DNA of 64,000 nucleotides from Paractinoplanes tereljensis (GTDB lineage Bacteria > Actinomycetota > Actinomycetes > Mycobacteriales > Micromonosporaceae). Where the stretch lies: the NCBI RefSeq assembly GCF_016862435.1, contig NZ_BOMY01000013.1:62001-126000 (forward strand). Direction: 5' to 3'. The translations under genes and the position numbers were made by a program. The notes under the pieces were generated by a model that had not been told where the DNA came from, did not search any database, and saw nothing but the letters and a program-made list of their open reading frames with translations. Below are positions 1 through 10,185 of the stretch, one piece after another. Within the stretch, counting starts at the first letter, position 1. Every line of letters begins with the position of its first letter.

Positions 1-554
<554 letters not shown>

Positions 555-728
555 GGGTCAGCGCTCCCCTAGACAGTCTGCCGGACCATCGTAGGCACCC
601 CTTCGCGGAACCTGTGACCCGAGCCTCCGGTAAACCGCACAAAGGGTGCGAAACGTGGCATGGAGTTCGCTGAGAGCGCAGGACTTCCGGCAGGATTACC
701 CCCGAAAACGGCACTAATTGGAGGCGAT

Positions 729-1865
729 TTGAGCATCACCGGGGAGATCGACGGGACTGGGGTGCGTCTACGGGCATTTCGCCCGGACGATGTCGAAGCG
801 GTCGCGGCCGGTTACGACGACCCGCTCTGCCACCGGTTCCTGCCGCCGCTGCCGTCGCCGTTCACCCTCGCGCACGCCGAACGCTTCCTCGCCGAGGGCG
901 TGACCTCGGTGTTTGCCGACGGCGGGGCCGCCTACGCGATCGCCGACCCGGACACCGACGAGCTGCTCGGCGGCATCGGATTCGACAAGGTGGTGACCGG
1001 TCGCGGGCAGGCCGAGATCGGCTACTGGGTCGGCTCCTGGGCCCGCGGTCGCGGCGTGGCCACCGCCGCGGTGCGCGCGCTGAGCACGCACGCGCTCGGC
1101 ACCGGCCTGGCCCGCCTCGAACTACTCACCCATTGGGAAAATCCGGCCAGTCAGCGTGTCGCGCTCGCGGCGGGCTATCAGCGCGAGGGCGTACGCCGGG
1201 CGGCGCTGCCCAACCGCACCGGCGGCCGCGACGATCTGGTGGCGTTCGCCCGGCTGGCCGACGACCCCGGTGACCCGATCCCCCGGCTGCTTCCCGACCT
1301 GCCCGGCGGCGAGCTCAGCGACGGCGTGGTGACACTGCGCCCGCTCGGCCCGGACGACATCGGCTTCGTCACCGAGGTGCGCAGTCTGCCCGAGGTGTGG
1401 CAGACCAGCGTCCCGCCCGAGCCGCCTCCGGCCGAGGTGGTGCGGCACCGATGCGAGCGGGCGGAGGCGTACTGGCTGGCCGGCACCCGCGCCGACCTGG
1501 TGATCGTCGACGCCGGGACCGGCCGGCCAGCCGGTGAGATCGGGTTGTTCTATCAGGAGCCGGTAACCGGGCAGGCCATGATCGGGTACAGCATGCTGCC
1601 GGCGTTCCGCGGTCGCGGCTTTGCGACACGCGCGGCTCAGCTGGTCGCACTGTGGGCGTTCGCGGAAACGGATATCGCCCGCCTCATCGCGGGGACGCTT
1701 CCGACGAACGTGGGATCGCAGCGGGTGCTCGAGAAGGCCGGGTTCCGCCGCGAGGCGTACCTCAAGTCGCGCCTGCCCGGCCCCGACGGCACGCGGATGG
1801 ACGACGTCGAGTTCGTCCTCCTGGCCGAGGACCTCCTGACCGAAGGCCCCCGGCTTGATGGCTGA
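729..1865 (+). CDS. Tandem GNAT N-acetyltransferase (two RimJ/RimL-type domains)
   Basis: The protein has two consecutive GNAT folds of the RimJ/RimL type, which use acetyl-CoA to acetylate an amine. Domain 1 (about residues 5-175) shows LRAFRPDDVEAV, a GYWVGSWARGRGVATAAV acetyl-CoA loop and ENPASQRVALAAGY. Domain 2 (about 200-375) repeats the pattern with LRPLGPDDIG, GYSMLPAFRGRGFATRA and NVGSQRVLEKAGF. I chose the TTG at 729 because GGAGG lies 4 bp upstream and the stretch from an in-frame ATG at 660 has low third-position GC unlike coding sequence. The substrate is unknown. The gene stops 5 bp before the stop of the convergent hpf gene. Confidence 0.85.
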   Translation: MSITGEIDGTGVRLRAFRPDDVEAVAAGYDDPLCHRFLPPLPSPFTLAHAERFLAEGVTSVFADGGAAYAIADPDTDELLGGIGFDKVVTGRGQAEIGYWVGSWARGRGVATAAVRALSTHALGTGLARLELLTHWENPASQRVALAAGYQREGVRRAALPNRTGGRDDLVAFARLADDPGDPIPRLLPDLPGGELSDGVVTLRPLGPDDIGFVTEVRSLPEVWQTSVPPEPPPAEVVRHRCERAEAYWLAGTRADLVIVDAGTGRPAGEIGLFYQEPVTGQAMIGYSMLPAFRGRGFATRAAQLVALWAFAETDIARLIAGTLPTNVGSQRVLEKAGFRREAYLKSRLPGPDGTRMDDVEFVLLAEDLLTEGPRLDG

Positions 1866-1870
1866 GACCG

Positions 1871-2497
1871 CTAGGCGGTGGTCTCCAGCGAGAGAATTCC
1901 GTAGTCGTAGCCGCGTCGCCGGTAGACGACGCTGGGGCGGCCGCTCTCCTTGTCGAGGAAGAGGTAGAAGTCGTGGCCGACGAGCTCCATCTGGAAGAGA
2001 GCGTCATCGACGGTCATCGGATCGGCGGGGTGTTCCTTCTCCCGCACGATGCGCCACGGCTGGTCTCCGTCGTGCTCGAGGAGGGCGGTGGCGATGGATG
2101 ACGACGACTCCTCGGTGGCCGGCTGGGCCAGACTGAGGTCGGTGGGCAAGCCCGCGGTGGCGGCCGCGACCGAGACGGGCGTGTGCCGCCCGCGGTGCAC
2201 TCGCCGGCGATCGGCGGAACGCCGCAATCTGCCGTCGAGTTTGGTGATGGCGCAGTCCAGAGCTGCGTAGAAGTCCTTGGCGCAGGCCTCGGCACGAACG
2301 ACGGGGCCTCTGGTCATGACCGTGATCTCGACCCGCTGGCAGTTGTCGGACTGGCGAGGATTGCGTTCGTGGAAGAGCTCCACGTCGGCTCGGATCAGTT
2401 TCTGGTCGTACCGTTCGACCTTGCTCAGCTTCTCGGCGACATGTTCCCGATAGTGCTCGGGAACCTCTACGTTGCGGCCCTTGACGACAATGTCCAC
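1871..2497 (-). CDS. hpf: Long-form ribosome hibernation promoting factor (HPF/YfiA)
   Basis: This is a 208-residue long-form HPF, which binds the 30S decoding channel and dimerises 70S ribosomes into inactive 100S particles in stationary phase. The N-terminal S30AE domain spans about residues 1-110 (VDIVVKGRNVEVPEHYREHV). A linker of about 50 residues follows, then the C-terminal dimerisation domain with DDALFQMELVGHDFYLFLD and VVYRRRGYDYGIL. The GTG start at 2497 is preceded by GGGGGAGGTCAC. The frame stays open upstream to about 2761, but that extension matches nothing in the family. It lies in the usual actinobacterial order secA-hpf-comF-lpqB-mtrB-mtrA. Confidence 0.93.
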   Translation of the reverse strand: MDIVVKGRNVEVPEHYREHVAEKLSKVERYDQKLIRADVELFHERNPRQSDNCQRVEITVMTRGPVVRAEACAKDFYAALDCAITKLDGRLRRSADRRRVHRGRHTPVSVAAATAGLPTDLSLAQPATEESSSSIATALLEHDGDQPWRIVREKEHPADPMTVDDALFQMELVGHDFYLFLDKESGRPSVVYRRRGYDYGILSLETTA

Positions 2498-2817
2498 TCG
2501 TGACCTCCCCCAACGTTTCTGTTCTGCGGGCGCCCTGATCGACGGGTGCCGGGGGCGCCAAAATGCGACGCGCTGTTGGCTTAGGCGGTGACGCCGGTCC
2601 GGGGGCTCAACGTGGAGCTCACGCGGCGTGACCGATCGTGAAAGGGACGACTCCTTTCCGGTGGCTCTGAAGCGGATGACTCCGCGCTCTCCCGGTGGTT
2701 GGGTAGGCGATGCGCATACCCTCGTCACCAAGACGCTAACGTGCCGATGCTCCCGCGTCACCCCTCGTTTCGGATAGCTAATCCCTGACCTTTGGCCCTT
2801 TCGGTACCCCCAGGGAG
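2498..2817. other. Intergenic region between comF and hpf
   Basis: About 320 bp without a convincing gene. It should hold the hpf promoter and leader, since both flanking genes read to the left. A short palindrome on the minus strand, GGATTAGCTATCC (about 2774-2786), is visible. I could not identify a convincing -35/-10 pair or a terminator. Confidence 0.4.
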
Positions 2818-3537
2818 TTATCCGCCGAAACTTCCCCGCGTTGTTCTCCGCAGCTGGGTGGCGGCGAGCACCGCGGCGCCCTTGACCTGCATGTCCGCCT
2901 CCCTCAGACGACGCGTCACGGCGGCCAGTGTGGCCCCGGTCGTGACGATGTCGTCCACCACCACAAGCGTGCCTCCGAACGGCGTCGCGCGTCGGGGAAA
3001 CCCGATCAGAGCGGACCGGATTCGCAGCGAACTTTCAGCTGCGGCACGGCGCTCGGCAACCGAAAGTGACGCAGAGTCAGGGCGCGGTAACGCTCGGAGT
3101 GGCCGGATGACGCCAGCGTCCCAACCGGCCCCGCGCAGCCGACGCACCGCCTGTCCGGCCAGGCGTGCCATGTGGTCGCCGCCGCGCTCCCGCATCGCCG
3201 CCGCGGTGGACGGCACGGTGATCAGGGTGACCGGGCGGCCGCGGGGCGCGAGGGCCGCCACCGCCGTGGCGAGCAGCATCCCCAGCGGCCGGGCCAGCCG
3301 GTGCCGGCCGCGCTCCTTGTACGCGAGCAGGGCACCCCGTAGCGGCCCCTGATAGGCGCCTACGGCCACGCAACGGGGCAGACCCGGTGGCGGAGGGTCC
3401 GGGGCGGTCCGAAACGGCTGGAGCGCCTCCAGGAGGGTCACGCACCCACCGCACATCCCGTAGCGCAACGGCACCCGCTCGGTGCCGCAGCCCGCGCAGG
3501 GCGCAGGCAGCACAAGGTCGGCGAGATCGGCGAGCAC
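2818..3537 (-). CDS. comF: ComF family phosphoribosyltransferase-like protein
   Basis: ComF proteins have a PRTase fold and are linked to DNA uptake and replication-fork processing. This 239-residue protein has an N-terminal zinc-ribbon with two CxxC pairs (CAGCG and CGGC) and a C-terminal PRPP-binding motif VVVDDIVTTGATL. The GTG start at 3537 lies 1 nt after the lpqB stop, so translation is probably coupled. Upstream codons in the same frame overlap lpqB and look like shadow translation. It is last in the mtrA-mtrB-lpqB-comF transcription unit, as in other actinobacteria. No competence apparatus is visible in this window. Confidence 0.9.
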   Translation of the reverse strand: MLADLADLVLPAPCAGCGTERVPLRYGMCGGCVTLLEALQPFRTAPDPPPPGLPRCVAVGAYQGPLRGALLAYKERGRHRLARPLGMLLATAVAALAPRGRPVTLITVPSTAAAMRERGGDHMARLAGQAVRRLRGAGWDAGVIRPLRALPRPDSASLSVAERRAAAESSLRIRSALIGFPRRATPFGGTLVVVDDIVTTGATLAAVTRRLREADMQVKGAAVLAATQLRRTTRGSFGG

Positions 3538-3538
3538 G

Positions 3539-5344
3539 TCAGTCGAGGAAGAACGGCGCCGACGGCACCGCACCGGCCGGCGGGTTCGCGGTCGGGCCGG
3601 CCAGGTCGGCCGCGGTGATCCGGACCGGCTCGCCGAGCACGTCCCAGGCGTCGCCGTCGGTCTCGTACGCCTCGGAGCCCGAATTCTCCCCGCGGGACAG
3701 CGGGTTGGCCGGGTAGGCGACGAGGTAGCGGACCGTCTCCTTGCCGATGTCACTGAGCCGGGGATAGGTGAGCGCCCCGTCGACGGTCACGTCCATCACC
3801 GCCGACCGCCCGTCGGCCCGGGTGCCGGCCACCGCCAGGTAGGTCTCGCTGCTCCAGGCGGCCGCCGCCACCGAGGTGAGGTTGGGCGGGAGCAACTGTT
3901 CCGGCGCGCTCATGCTCAACGAGTCGCCGTCGGTGTCCAGCACCGTGCGGTAGAGCCGGCCGCCGGCCACCAGCGCCACCCGGTAGCCGTCCGGCGCCAC
4001 CGAGACGGCGGTGATCGGGCCCGGGTCGCTCGGCACCTCGACCGCCACCGCCTTGGTCCCGCCCGCGCCGAAGGCGTAGAGCTTGCCGTTCACGGTGATC
4101 AGGCCGATCGCGTCGCCCGGGTCGTGGTCGGGGGTGATCGCCCAGACCGGCCGGCCCAGGTTGCCGGAGATGCCGGGGACGTCGACCAGGTCGCTCTGCT
4201 CGCCGGTGCGGGCCGCGGCCACCCGCAGTTTCGGGTTCTTCCCGGAGCCGGTCACCACGGCCAGGAACGTGTGCGTGCTGGAGGCGCTCATCGCGGCCGA
4301 CGCCAGACCCTTGTTGTCGGGCGCCTTGAGCACCGGCACCGCCTCGGTCGATTGCGGCGAGTCGGCCAGCCGGCGGATCGTCCCGTTGTAGATCACGAAG
4401 CGTTCCGGCCGGTCGGCCAGCCGGGACGCGACGTTGCTGTCCTGGTAGTCGAGCTCGGAGTAGCGGACCGGGTCCTGGTTGCCGACCTTCAGCTCCAGGG
4501 TGCGCGGGATCAGGTCGCGCAGCGACCACTGGAGTTGCCGGCGCAGCCGGTCGAGCGCCTTGGTGTCGCCGGACGGCGCGGCCTGCCCACTCAGCGTGAC
4601 CTGGAGTGTCTCGTTGGCGGCGGCCGGCACGTTGTCCGGCGCGGTGGTGCCGTTCGGCAGGCCGCGCGCGGTGTCGGCGAGCCAGGAGGCCGGGCCGTTC
4701 ACCAGCCAGTTGAGGATCGTGGTGGGTTGCTGCACGGTCGGCACCCGCGGCATGTAGCGCAGGTCGGGGATCAGCGCGGTGTTGTCGTTGTTCCAGAAGT
4801 AGATCGTGCGGTGCAGGTAGTAGTCGTCCAGCGCGGTGTCGGTCAGCAGCAGCACGCGCGGCGCCGAGGTCAGGTAGAAGCCGTCCGGGCCGGCCGGGCT
4901 GACCTCGAATTTGTACTCGGTGATCTCGGGCTTCGAGTCCAGGGCCGGTTCCAGGACGCCGTTGCTCTTGAGCGTGCCGACCTGCTGCGCGCTCACCGAG
5001 ACCTCGGGGTCGCCCGGGGTGTAGAGCAGCTCGTCGGTCAGCCGGATCACCCGGACGTCCGGGCTGGTCTCGAAACCGGTCTTGCCGGCGTCGGACAGGA
5101 ACGCCTTGACCCGGTTGGCGGCCCCCTCGGGGTCGCCGGCCGCGGCCTTCAGGTAGTTGGTGACCAGCTGTTCCGGGTCGGTGGCGGACTGCCGGGTGGG
5201 CGGTTCGGCGGGCGCGGTGTCGTCGGCCGCGGCGAAACCCGCGGACGGTCCGGGGCCGAGCACCCGCACGTCGGTGTCGTCGGGGATGCCGCAGCCGCCG
5301 ACGACCAGGGTGGCCAGAAGCACCAGAACCACACCGCGCCGCAT
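3539..5344 (-). CDS. lpqB: MtrAB-associated lipoprotein LpqB
   Basis: LpqB is a lipoprotein that acts on the extracytoplasmic side of the sensor kinase MtrB. The 601-residue product begins with a type II signal peptide and lipobox ending VVGGC, so the lipidated cysteine is at about residue 18. A GerMN domain (about 190-310) is followed by a C-terminal beta-propeller-like region rich in LYAFGAGG and YRVALVAGG repeats. Its ATG overlaps the mtrB stop by one base (TGATG), indicating translational coupling. Length and gene order match the family well. Confidence 0.94.
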   Translation of the reverse strand: MRRGVVLVLLATLVVGGCGIPDDTDVRVLGPGPSAGFAAADDTAPAEPPTRQSATDPEQLVTNYLKAAAGDPEGAANRVKAFLSDAGKTGFETSPDVRVIRLTDELLYTPGDPEVSVSAQQVGTLKSNGVLEPALDSKPEITEYKFEVSPAGPDGFYLTSAPRVLLLTDTALDDYYLHRTIYFWNNDNTALIPDLRYMPRVPTVQQPTTILNWLVNGPASWLADTARGLPNGTTAPDNVPAAANETLQVTLSGQAAPSGDTKALDRLRRQLQWSLRDLIPRTLELKVGNQDPVRYSELDYQDSNVASRLADRPERFVIYNGTIRRLADSPQSTEAVPVLKAPDNKGLASAAMSASSTHTFLAVVTGSGKNPKLRVAAARTGEQSDLVDVPGISGNLGRPVWAITPDHDPGDAIGLITVNGKLYAFGAGGTKAVAVEVPSDPGPITAVSVAPDGYRVALVAGGRLYRTVLDTDGDSLSMSAPEQLLPPNLTSVAAAAWSSETYLAVAGTRADGRSAVMDVTVDGALTYPRLSDIGKETVRYLVAYPANPLSRGENSGSEAYETDGDAWDVLGEPVRITAADLAGPTANPPAGAVPSAPFFLD

Positions 5345-7008
5345 CAGACCACCTCACGCGTCTCGTCGGCGGCGATCGCCCGGTCGCGCGGGATCAGCGG
5401 CAGCGGCGCGGCGAGCAGCCGGTCGCCGGAGCGCACCGGCAGGGTGAGCCGGAACTGGGCGCCCTCGCCGGGTGCGCCCCACGCCTCCAGCCAGCCGCCG
5501 TGCAGCCGGGCGTCCTCGGCGCTGATCGACAGGCCGAGGCCGGTGCCGCCGGTCTGCCGGGCCCGGGACGGGTCGGCCCGCCAGAACCGGTTGAAGACCA
5601 GGCGTTCCTCGCCGGCTTTGAGGCCGATGCCGTGGTCGCGCACGGTCACCGCGACGGCCGCCTCGTCGCAGGCCAGGGTGATCTGCACCGGGCGGCCCTC
5701 GCCGTGCTCGACCGCGTTGCCGACCAGGTTGCGCAGCACCCGCTCGATCCGGCGCGGGTCGACCTCGGCGATCACCGGAGCCTCCGGCACCCGCAGCTCG
5801 ATGGTGACCCCGACCCGGTCGGCCAGGCCGGTCAGCCGCTCGGCGACCCGGTGCACGATCGGCACCAGGTCGGTGTGCTCGGCGTCCAGGGCGGCGAAGC
5901 CGGCGTCGAACCGGCTGATCTCCAGCAGGTCGGTGAGCAGGCTCTCGAAGCGGTCCAGCTCGGCCTGGAGCAGCTCGGCGCTGCGGGCCACGGCCGGGTC
6001 GAACTCCTCGCGCTCGGAGAAGATCAGGTCGGCCGCCATCCGCACCGTGGTCAGCGGGGTGCGCAGTTCGTGCGACACGTCCGAGGTGAAGCGGCGCTGC
6101 AGCCGGGACATCTCCTCGAGCCGCACGATCTGCCGCTGGAGGTTGGCCGCCATCTGGTTGAACGACGCCGCGAGCAGGGCCAGGTCGTCCTCGCCGTCGA
6201 CCTTCATGCGCTGGTCGAGCAGGCCGGCCGAGAGCCGCTGGGCGGTGCGGGCGGCATCGCGCACGGGGAGCACGACCAGGCGGGTGACCAGGCCGGCCAC
6301 CACGCCGAGCAGGATGACCAGGGCCAGGCCGGTGACCAGCACGGTGGTGCGGATCTGGTTGGCCGCGCTGTCCTCGGTGGTCAGCGGCACCATGTAGTAG
6401 AGCTCGACGTGACCGAAACTGGTCGGCACGGGTGAGCCGTACACCAGGAACTTGACCTGCCGGCCGTCCACCTCGGTGGTGCGGACCTGCTCGGCGACCT
6501 TGGCGTCGCGGGAGACCGCCCGGATCAGCTTGGCGGTGATCAGGTCGCTGGTGTCCATCTTCGCCGAGGTGGCCGCCTCGATCCCGGTGTTCTGGTCGGC
6601 GCGCATCGAGACCACCGAACCGCCGGACTCGGCCGGGTCGTCGTCGGCGAGCACGTCCACCGTGGTGTTCACGGTGTTCTGCAGCAGCGGGTCACGGGCC
6701 TGCTGGTGCACGCTCAGCTGCGAGGACGCGTACTTCACCTTGCTCGCCATGGACGACTGGACCTCGTCCTGCGCGCGGTTGAGCAGGATGTTGGCGCTGC
6801 GCTGGGCCACGAAGAAGCCGAACGCGCCGACCAGCAGGCTGGACGCGATCAGGGTCAGCGCCACCACCCGCAGCTGCAGGGAGCGGCGCCACTCGCGGCG
6901 AGCCGGCGCCACCACCCGTTCCAACCGGCGGGTGGCCATGCGGAAATATCGCCGGAGCACCCGCAGGGTGCGCCGCACGGGCATCGGAAGCCAGGCCGGG
7001 GCGCGCAT
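5344..7008 (-). CDS. mtrB: Sensor histidine kinase MtrB
   Basis: MtrB is the membrane kinase partner of MtrA, controlling cell envelope and division genes. The 554-residue protein has a TM helix at about 48-70, an extracytoplasmic domain to about 215 and a second TM helix (VLVTGLALVILLGVVAGL). HAMP and HisKA domains follow, the latter with the phosphoacceptor in VSHELRTPLTTVR. The HATPase domain carries the N box (LVGNAVEHG), G1 (DHGIGL) and G2 (GGTGLGLSI). All catalytic boxes are intact. It starts 30 bp after mtrA and its stop overlaps the lpqB start. Confidence 0.96.
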   Translation of the reverse strand: MRAPAWLPMPVRRTLRVLRRYFRMATRRLERVVAPARREWRRSLQLRVVALTLIASSLLVGAFGFFVAQRSANILLNRAQDEVQSSMASKVKYASSQLSVHQQARDPLLQNTVNTTVDVLADDDPAESGGSVVSMRADQNTGIEAATSAKMDTSDLITAKLIRAVSRDAKVAEQVRTTEVDGRQVKFLVYGSPVPTSFGHVELYYMVPLTTEDSAANQIRTTVLVTGLALVILLGVVAGLVTRLVVLPVRDAARTAQRLSAGLLDQRMKVDGEDDLALLAASFNQMAANLQRQIVRLEEMSRLQRRFTSDVSHELRTPLTTVRMAADLIFSEREEFDPAVARSAELLQAELDRFESLLTDLLEISRFDAGFAALDAEHTDLVPIVHRVAERLTGLADRVGVTIELRVPEAPVIAEVDPRRIERVLRNLVGNAVEHGEGRPVQITLACDEAAVAVTVRDHGIGLKAGEERLVFNRFWRADPSRARQTGGTGLGLSISAEDARLHGGWLEAWGAPGEGAQFRLTLPVRSGDRLLAAPLPLIPRDRAIAADETREVV

Positions 7009-7038
7009 CTCGCGGGCAAGGTTAGCCCCTCGGGGCTA

Positions 7039-7737
7039 TCAGCCGGTCCCCGCCTTGTAGCCGACCCCACGAACGGTAAGGATGATCTCCGGCCGTTCCG
7101 GGTCTGGCTCGATCTTTGCCCGCAGCCGCTGGACGTGCACGTTCACCAGCCGGGTGTCGGCCGCGTGCCGGTAACCCCAGACCTGCTCGAGCAGCACCTC
7201 GCGGGTGAACACCTGCCGCGGTTTGCGGGCGAGCGCGACCAGCAGGTCGAACTCGAGCGGGGTCAGCTTCACCTCTTCGTCGTCGCGGGACACGGTGTGT
7301 GCCGGGACGTCGATGGTGATCTGGTTGCCGGGCGGCCCGATGGTGAGCGTCTCGGGTGCCGCGTCCTCGCCCCGGCGCAGGCGGGCACGCATGCGCGCCA
7401 CCAGCTCCTTGGGCTTGAACGGCTTGACCACGTAGTCGTCGGCGCCGGACTCGAGACCGAGCACGACGTCGACGGTGTCGCTCTTGGCGGTGAGCATGAC
7501 GATCGGGATGCCGGACTCGACGCGGATCGCCCGCGCCACATCGATGCCGCTCATGCCGGGCAGCATCAGGTCGAGCAGGACGATGTCCGGCCGGCTCTCC
7601 CGGAAAGCGGCCAGGGCGCGTTCGCCGTCGGCGACGAAGGAGGGCAGGAAACCCTCACTGCGCAGAACGATGCCGAGCATCTCGGCCAACGCTGGGTCGT
7701 CATCGACGACGAGTACCCGGGCTCTCATGCGGTCCAA
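7039..7737 (-). CDS. mtrA: Response regulator MtrA (OmpR/PhoB family)
   Basis: MtrA is the DNA-binding output of the MtrAB system, an essential or global developmental regulator in actinobacteria. The receiver domain (about 4-120) holds the acidic pocket VVDDD and the phosphoacceptor in LLDLMLPG. The winged-helix domain (about 138-230) ends with VNVHVQRLRAKIE and TVRGVGYKAG. I chose the TTG at 7737 because it gives MDRMRARVLVVDDD, which aligns with the known mycobacterial start MDTMRQRILVVDDD, and GGGGAGG lies 11 bp upstream. The ATG three codons later is the alternative. It is the first gene of the mtrA-mtrB-lpqB-comF unit. Confidence 0.97.
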   Translation of the reverse strand: MDRMRARVLVVDDDPALAEMLGIVLRSEGFLPSFVADGERALAAFRESRPDIVLLDLMLPGMSGIDVARAIRVESGIPIVMLTAKSDTVDVVLGLESGADDYVVKPFKPKELVARMRARLRRGEDAAPETLTIGPPGNQITIDVPAHTVSRDDEEVKLTPLEFDLLVALARKPRQVFTREVLLEQVWGYRHAADTRLVNVHVQRLRAKIEPDPERPEIILTVRGVGYKAGTG

Positions 7738-7794
7738 TATTGCACTGTCCTCCCCGAGGTTGCGTACCCCGGTGCCGATCTTGCCTGCGGAAGC

Positions 7795-9045
7795 CTACGC
7801 GAAAAGGGCACGGCCCCAGAAGTCGTCCGGGCCGGAGACCCCCGCTGGGCAGGCGAAGAGGCCGCTGGAGACATGCCGGAGGTACTCGTTCATGGCGTCG
7901 TGACGGGCGAGATTCAGCTGAATGGGTACGAAATGCGTGCGCGGGTCCCGCTGGTAGGCGATGAAGAACAACCCCGCGTTGAGCCGCCCGAGTCCGTCCG
8001 AGCCGTCCACGAAGTTGTAGCCGCGGCGCAGCAGGTGCGCACCGGAGTTCGTCGTCGGGTGGGCCAGCCGGACGTGCGCGTCGGCCAGGATCGAGGTGGA
8101 CGTCAGGTCCGGCTCGTCGAACTCCCTACCCTGCCCGATCGGGGCGCCCTCGCCCTTGGTGCGGCCGATGATGTCTTCCTGCTCGCCCAGCGAGGTACGG
8201 TCCCAGGTCTCGATCATCATCCGGATCTTCCGGCTGACCAGGTACGAACCACCGGCCATCCAGTCCGACCCGTCGTCGGCCACCGCCCACAGGTGCTCCC
8301 GGAGCAGGTCGGTCTCCTCGGCCTTCAGGTTGGCGGTGCCGTCCTTGAAGCCGAACAGGTTGCGCGGGGTGGTCTGGGCGGTCGAGGTCGACGAGGTACG
8401 CCCGAAGCCCAGCTGCGACCATCGCACGCTGACCACACCCATCCCGATCCGGGCCAGGTTGCGGATCGCGTGCACCGCCACCTGCGGATCGTTCGCGCAG
8501 GCCTGCACGCAGATGTCGCCGCCCGAGATGGTGGCGTCGATGGTGTCGCCCGGGAAGTGCGGCAGGTCGGCCAGCGCGGCCGGCTTGCGCGCGGCCAGCC
8601 CGAACCGGTCCTTGCCGGTGGCGTCCCGGAACAGGGTGGGCCCGAACCCGACGGTCAGGGTGAGCCCGGCGGCGGGCAGGCCGATGGCCTCGCCGGTGTC
8701 GTCCGGCGGCGCCTCGAGGATCCCGGCGGTGGCCCCGATCTCGCCGGCATCCTTGCCCGCGGTCATCCGGGCGGCCGCCGCGGTCCAGTCCTTGAGCATC
8801 TGGACCAGCTGCTCACGCGACTTGGTGACCACGTCGAACGCGACGAAGTGCAGCCGATCCTGGGCCGGCGTGACGATGCCGGCCTGCACGGGGCCGTAGA
8901 ACGGCACCTGATCGGTGGCGGCTTCCGCCGCGGAGTCCGACGAGCGCAGCAGCGCGCCACCGACGGCGGCCGCCCCGGCGACTCCGGCCACGCCGGCGCC
9001 GGCGAGCGCGATGACTCGCCGGCGTGGGAACGATTTATCCGACAT
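7795..9045 (-). CDS. efeB: EfeB, Tat-exported DyP-type heme peroxidase
   Basis: EfeB is a periplasmic or exported heme peroxidase of the EfeUOB ferrous iron system. The 416-residue protein begins with a twin-arginine signal (SFPRRRVIALAGAGVAG), as expected for export with bound heme. DyP hallmarks are present: GFKDGTANL (GxxDG), a histidine-containing segment VRLAHPTTNSG and the distal arginine in LLRRGYNF. It is third in the minus-strand operon efeU-efeO-efeB, 6 bp after efeO. The iron box upstream of efeU predicts repression under iron-replete conditions. Confidence 0.95.
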   Translation of the reverse strand: MSDKSFPRRRVIALAGAGVAGVAGAAAVGGALLRSSDSAAEAATDQVPFYGPVQAGIVTPAQDRLHFVAFDVVTKSREQLVQMLKDWTAAAARMTAGKDAGEIGATAGILEAPPDDTGEAIGLPAAGLTLTVGFGPTLFRDATGKDRFGLAARKPAALADLPHFPGDTIDATISGGDICVQACANDPQVAVHAIRNLARIGMGVVSVRWSQLGFGRTSSTSTAQTTPRNLFGFKDGTANLKAEETDLLREHLWAVADDGSDWMAGGSYLVSRKIRMMIETWDRTSLGEQEDIIGRTKGEGAPIGQGREFDEPDLTSTSILADAHVRLAHPTTNSGAHLLRRGYNFVDGSDGLGRLNAGLFFIAYQRDPRTHFVPIQLNLARHDAMNEYLRHVSSGLFACPAGVSGPDDFWGRALFA

Positions 9046-9051
9046 GTCAAC

Positions 9052-10176
9052 CTACTTCTTGGCGATAACCCCGGCGATCTTGCTGATCGGCTCAGCAAGC
9101 GCGTTGATCACGTCCGACAGGCCCTTCAGCTCGGCCTGGGAGAGTTCGTTCTGCAGCTTCCAGCCGTCGCCGACGCGGTACTTCGCCAGTTCGTTGTCGA
9201 CGTTGGTGAACGCGGTGTCGATCTGCTTGACCAGCTCGGGGTCGCGCTGCTCGAGGGCCGGGCGCAGGGCCGCGACCGCCGCCTGGGAGCCGTCCACGTT
9301 GGCGGCGAAGTCCCACAGGTCGGTGTGCGAGTAGCGGTCCTCCTCGCCGGTGATCTTGCTGTTGGCGACCTCGTCGAGCAGCTCCTTGGCCCCGTTGGCC
9401 AGCTGCAGCGGGGACAGCTTCTCGGCCTTCGCCTTGGCGACGACCTCCTTGACGTCGGTCAGCAGCTGGTCGGCGACCGGGCCGTCCTTGCTGATGTCCT
9501 TGGTCTCCCAGAGGTCCTTCTCGAGCTTGTGGAAGCCGGAGAAGGGCAGCTCGGCGGTGGCGTCGTCCTCACGACCGTCGATCTTCGGGTCGAGGTCACC
9601 GAAGATCTCGGCGACCGGCTCGATGCGCTCGTAGTAGGTGCGGGCGATCGGGAAGAGCTGCTTCGACTTCTCGATGTCGCCGCCCTTGACCGCGGTCACG
9701 AAGTCGGTGGTCTTCTCGACGAGTGCCTCGCTCTGCGAGGTGATGTACCGGGTGTAGCTCTCGGTCGCCTGCAGCAGCGCGGCGTCCTCGGTCAGCGGCG
9801 CCGCCGAGCCGGAGACGGTCAGGTCGGCCCGGATGCCGGTGCCGATCATGCCGGGCTTGCAGGCGGTCTGGTAGGTGCCGGCGGGCAGCTCGACGCGCAG
9901 CTCACGGGAGAGGCCCGGGGTGATGTTCTCCACCTCGCCCATCACCCGGTCGCCGGCCGCGTAGACGTAGAACTCGGTGACCTTGTTGCCGGAGTTGGCG
10001 ATCTGGAAGACGTGGGTGCCGGCGTCCAGGGTGCTCTTGGCGACCTCACACGCGGTGTCGGAGGCCTTGACCGTGATCGGGCCGCCGGTGGCCGCCGTCG
10101 AGTCCGATTTATCCGAGCTGCAGGCGGCGACCGAACCGACCGTGAGCAGCGCGACGAGCAAAGGGGTGGGGCGCAC
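9052..10176 (-). CDS. efeO: EfeO, iron-binding lipoprotein (cupredoxin plus M75 domain)
   Basis: EfeO captures iron outside the membrane and hands it to EfeU. The 374-residue protein has a lipobox (VGSVAACSSD), a cupredoxin-like domain (about 30-130) and an M75 imelysin-like domain (about 140-370). The M75 metal motif HxxE is visible as FHKLEKDLWE. The ATG lies 9 bp after the efeU stop. The full EfeO architecture is present, so this is not the short form that lacks the cupredoxin domain. Confidence 0.94.
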   Translation of the reverse strand: MRPTPLLVALLTVGSVAACSSDKSDSTAATGGPITVKASDTACEVAKSTLDAGTHVFQIANSGNKVTEFYVYAAGDRVMGEVENITPGLSRELRVELPAGTYQTACKPGMIGTGIRADLTVSGSAAPLTEDAALLQATESYTRYITSQSEALVEKTTDFVTAVKGGDIEKSKQLFPIARTYYERIEPVAEIFGDLDPKIDGREDDATAELPFSGFHKLEKDLWETKDISKDGPVADQLLTDVKEVVAKAKAEKLSPLQLANGAKELLDEVANSKITGEEDRYSHTDLWDFAANVDGSQAAVAALRPALEQRDPELVKQIDTAFTNVDNELAKYRVGDGWKLQNELSQAELKGLSDVINALAEPISKIAGVIAKK

Positions 10177-10185
10177 GTAGATCTC

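Noticed and set aside
3482..6397. Very long open frame (971 codons) on the plus strand opposite lpqB and mtrB
   Set aside because: Arg/Gly/His/Val-rich composition is typical of antisense translation in very GC-rich DNA; the minus strand holds well-recognised lpqB and mtrB.
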